NCBI GenBank assembly: GCA_005882955.1
Contig: VBBB01000144.1
Location: 16,285-22,016, forward strand
Length of the DNA: 5,732 bases
Origin: Candidatus Bathyarchaeota archaeon
Lineage (GTDB): Archaea; Thermoproteota; Bathyarchaeia; 40CM-2-53-6
Direction of reading: 5' to 3'
Of this stretch, positions 5,620-5,732 are shown piece after piece. The notes under the pieces were generated by a model that was not told where the DNA came from, made no database searches, and saw only the letters and a list, made by a program, of their open reading frames with translations. The position numbers and the translations under genes are program-made. Every line of letters starts with the position of its first letter. The stretch's first letter is position 1.

Positions 5620-5732
5620 TCATCATGGCTTATCTCCCAGAGTGAGCAGTGAAAGTAATCATTCCTCTCAATTTGTAAGGGGTTTTGTCATCCTGGACTT
5701 TCCAAAAAGTGCACTCTCGTGTCGCGAGGATC
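5620..5732 (-). promoter_or_regulatory. radA upstream region with possible TATA element and ribosome-binding site
   Basis: On the minus strand, CTTACAAAT (5679-5671) is a weak TATA-like candidate. Archaeal spacing would place the start site near 5650. GGGAG at 5638-5634 then precedes ATGATG (5626-5621) with about 7 nt spacing, which is good ribosome-binding geometry for those ATGs rather than for the TTG at 5597. The region also carries a minus-strand frame open from the window edge to a TAA at 5632-5630 (ending ITFTAHSGR). It could be the tail of an upstream gene, but I do not recognise it. All calls here are weak. Confidence 0.3.

Noticed and set aside
5584..5626. ATGATGA followed about 26 nt later by CTGA on the minus strand, resembling the C and D' boxes of an archaeal C/D guide RNA.
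   Set aside because: No C' or final D box follows at the expected spacing, the interval is taken up by a hairpin rather than a guide, and the CTGA lies in radA coding sequence. Chance match is likely.
5618..5732. Plus-strand frame open from 5618 to the window edge (about 38 codons, possible GTG start near 5642).
   Set aside because: It is short, has no recognisable motif, competes with a minus-strand open frame and lies over the probable radA promoter. Not enough to call a gene.
5630..5732. Minus-strand frame open to the window edge, ending ITFTAHSGR and TAA, as the tail of a gene upstream of radA.
   Set aside because: Only 33 codons are visible and I recognise no family. Kept as a remark in the upstream region rather than as a CDS.

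Overview
The window looks archaeal. It encodes a RadA-type recombinase (helix-hairpin-helix domain followed by a RecA-fold core), a B-family DNA polymerase of the archaeal PolB2 clade, and a second RadA-like protein with a zinc-ribbon N-terminus. GTG and TTG starts are used and base composition is roughly balanced. The RadA core reads most like TACK-group (thaumarchaeal or bathyarchaeal) proteins, but this lineage call is a low-confidence impression.

Left part, 1-1222: a 3'-truncated RidA (enamine/imine deaminase) gene runs leftward off the window. It is divergent from a rightward PLP-dependent serine/threonine dehydratase gene. The two share a 78-bp intergenic region with a TATA-like element that could serve both directions. 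RidA removes the reactive enamine/imine that threonine dehydratase releases, so the pairing makes biochemical sense. The dehydratase reading frame is broken near 603-606.

Right part, 5732-1273, all on the minus strand in transcription order: radA (broken by a 5-bp tandem duplication at 5387-5396), then an intact 332-aa zinc-ribbon protein with a degenerate RadA-like ATPase domain, then polB2 (broken by a one-base shift at about 2099-2101, inside polymerase motif B). The polB2 and dehydratase genes converge with 50 bp between them. The recombination/polymerase genes look like one co-directional cluster: 20 bp separate radA from the zinc-ribbon gene and 99 bp separate that from polB2.

The most interesting point is the combination of a recombinase, a catalytically degenerate recombinase paralogue and a polymerase with eroded exonuclease and polymerase motifs. 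It is formally similar to bacterial ImuA-ImuB-DnaE2 mutasome cassettes and suggests an archaeal damage-tolerance or recombination-linked synthesis module. That link is inference. A major caveat is that three of the four genes with substantial coverage are frameshifted, each by a different kind of lesion. This could mean low-quality sequence, or a decaying or recoded locus, and raw reads would have to decide.
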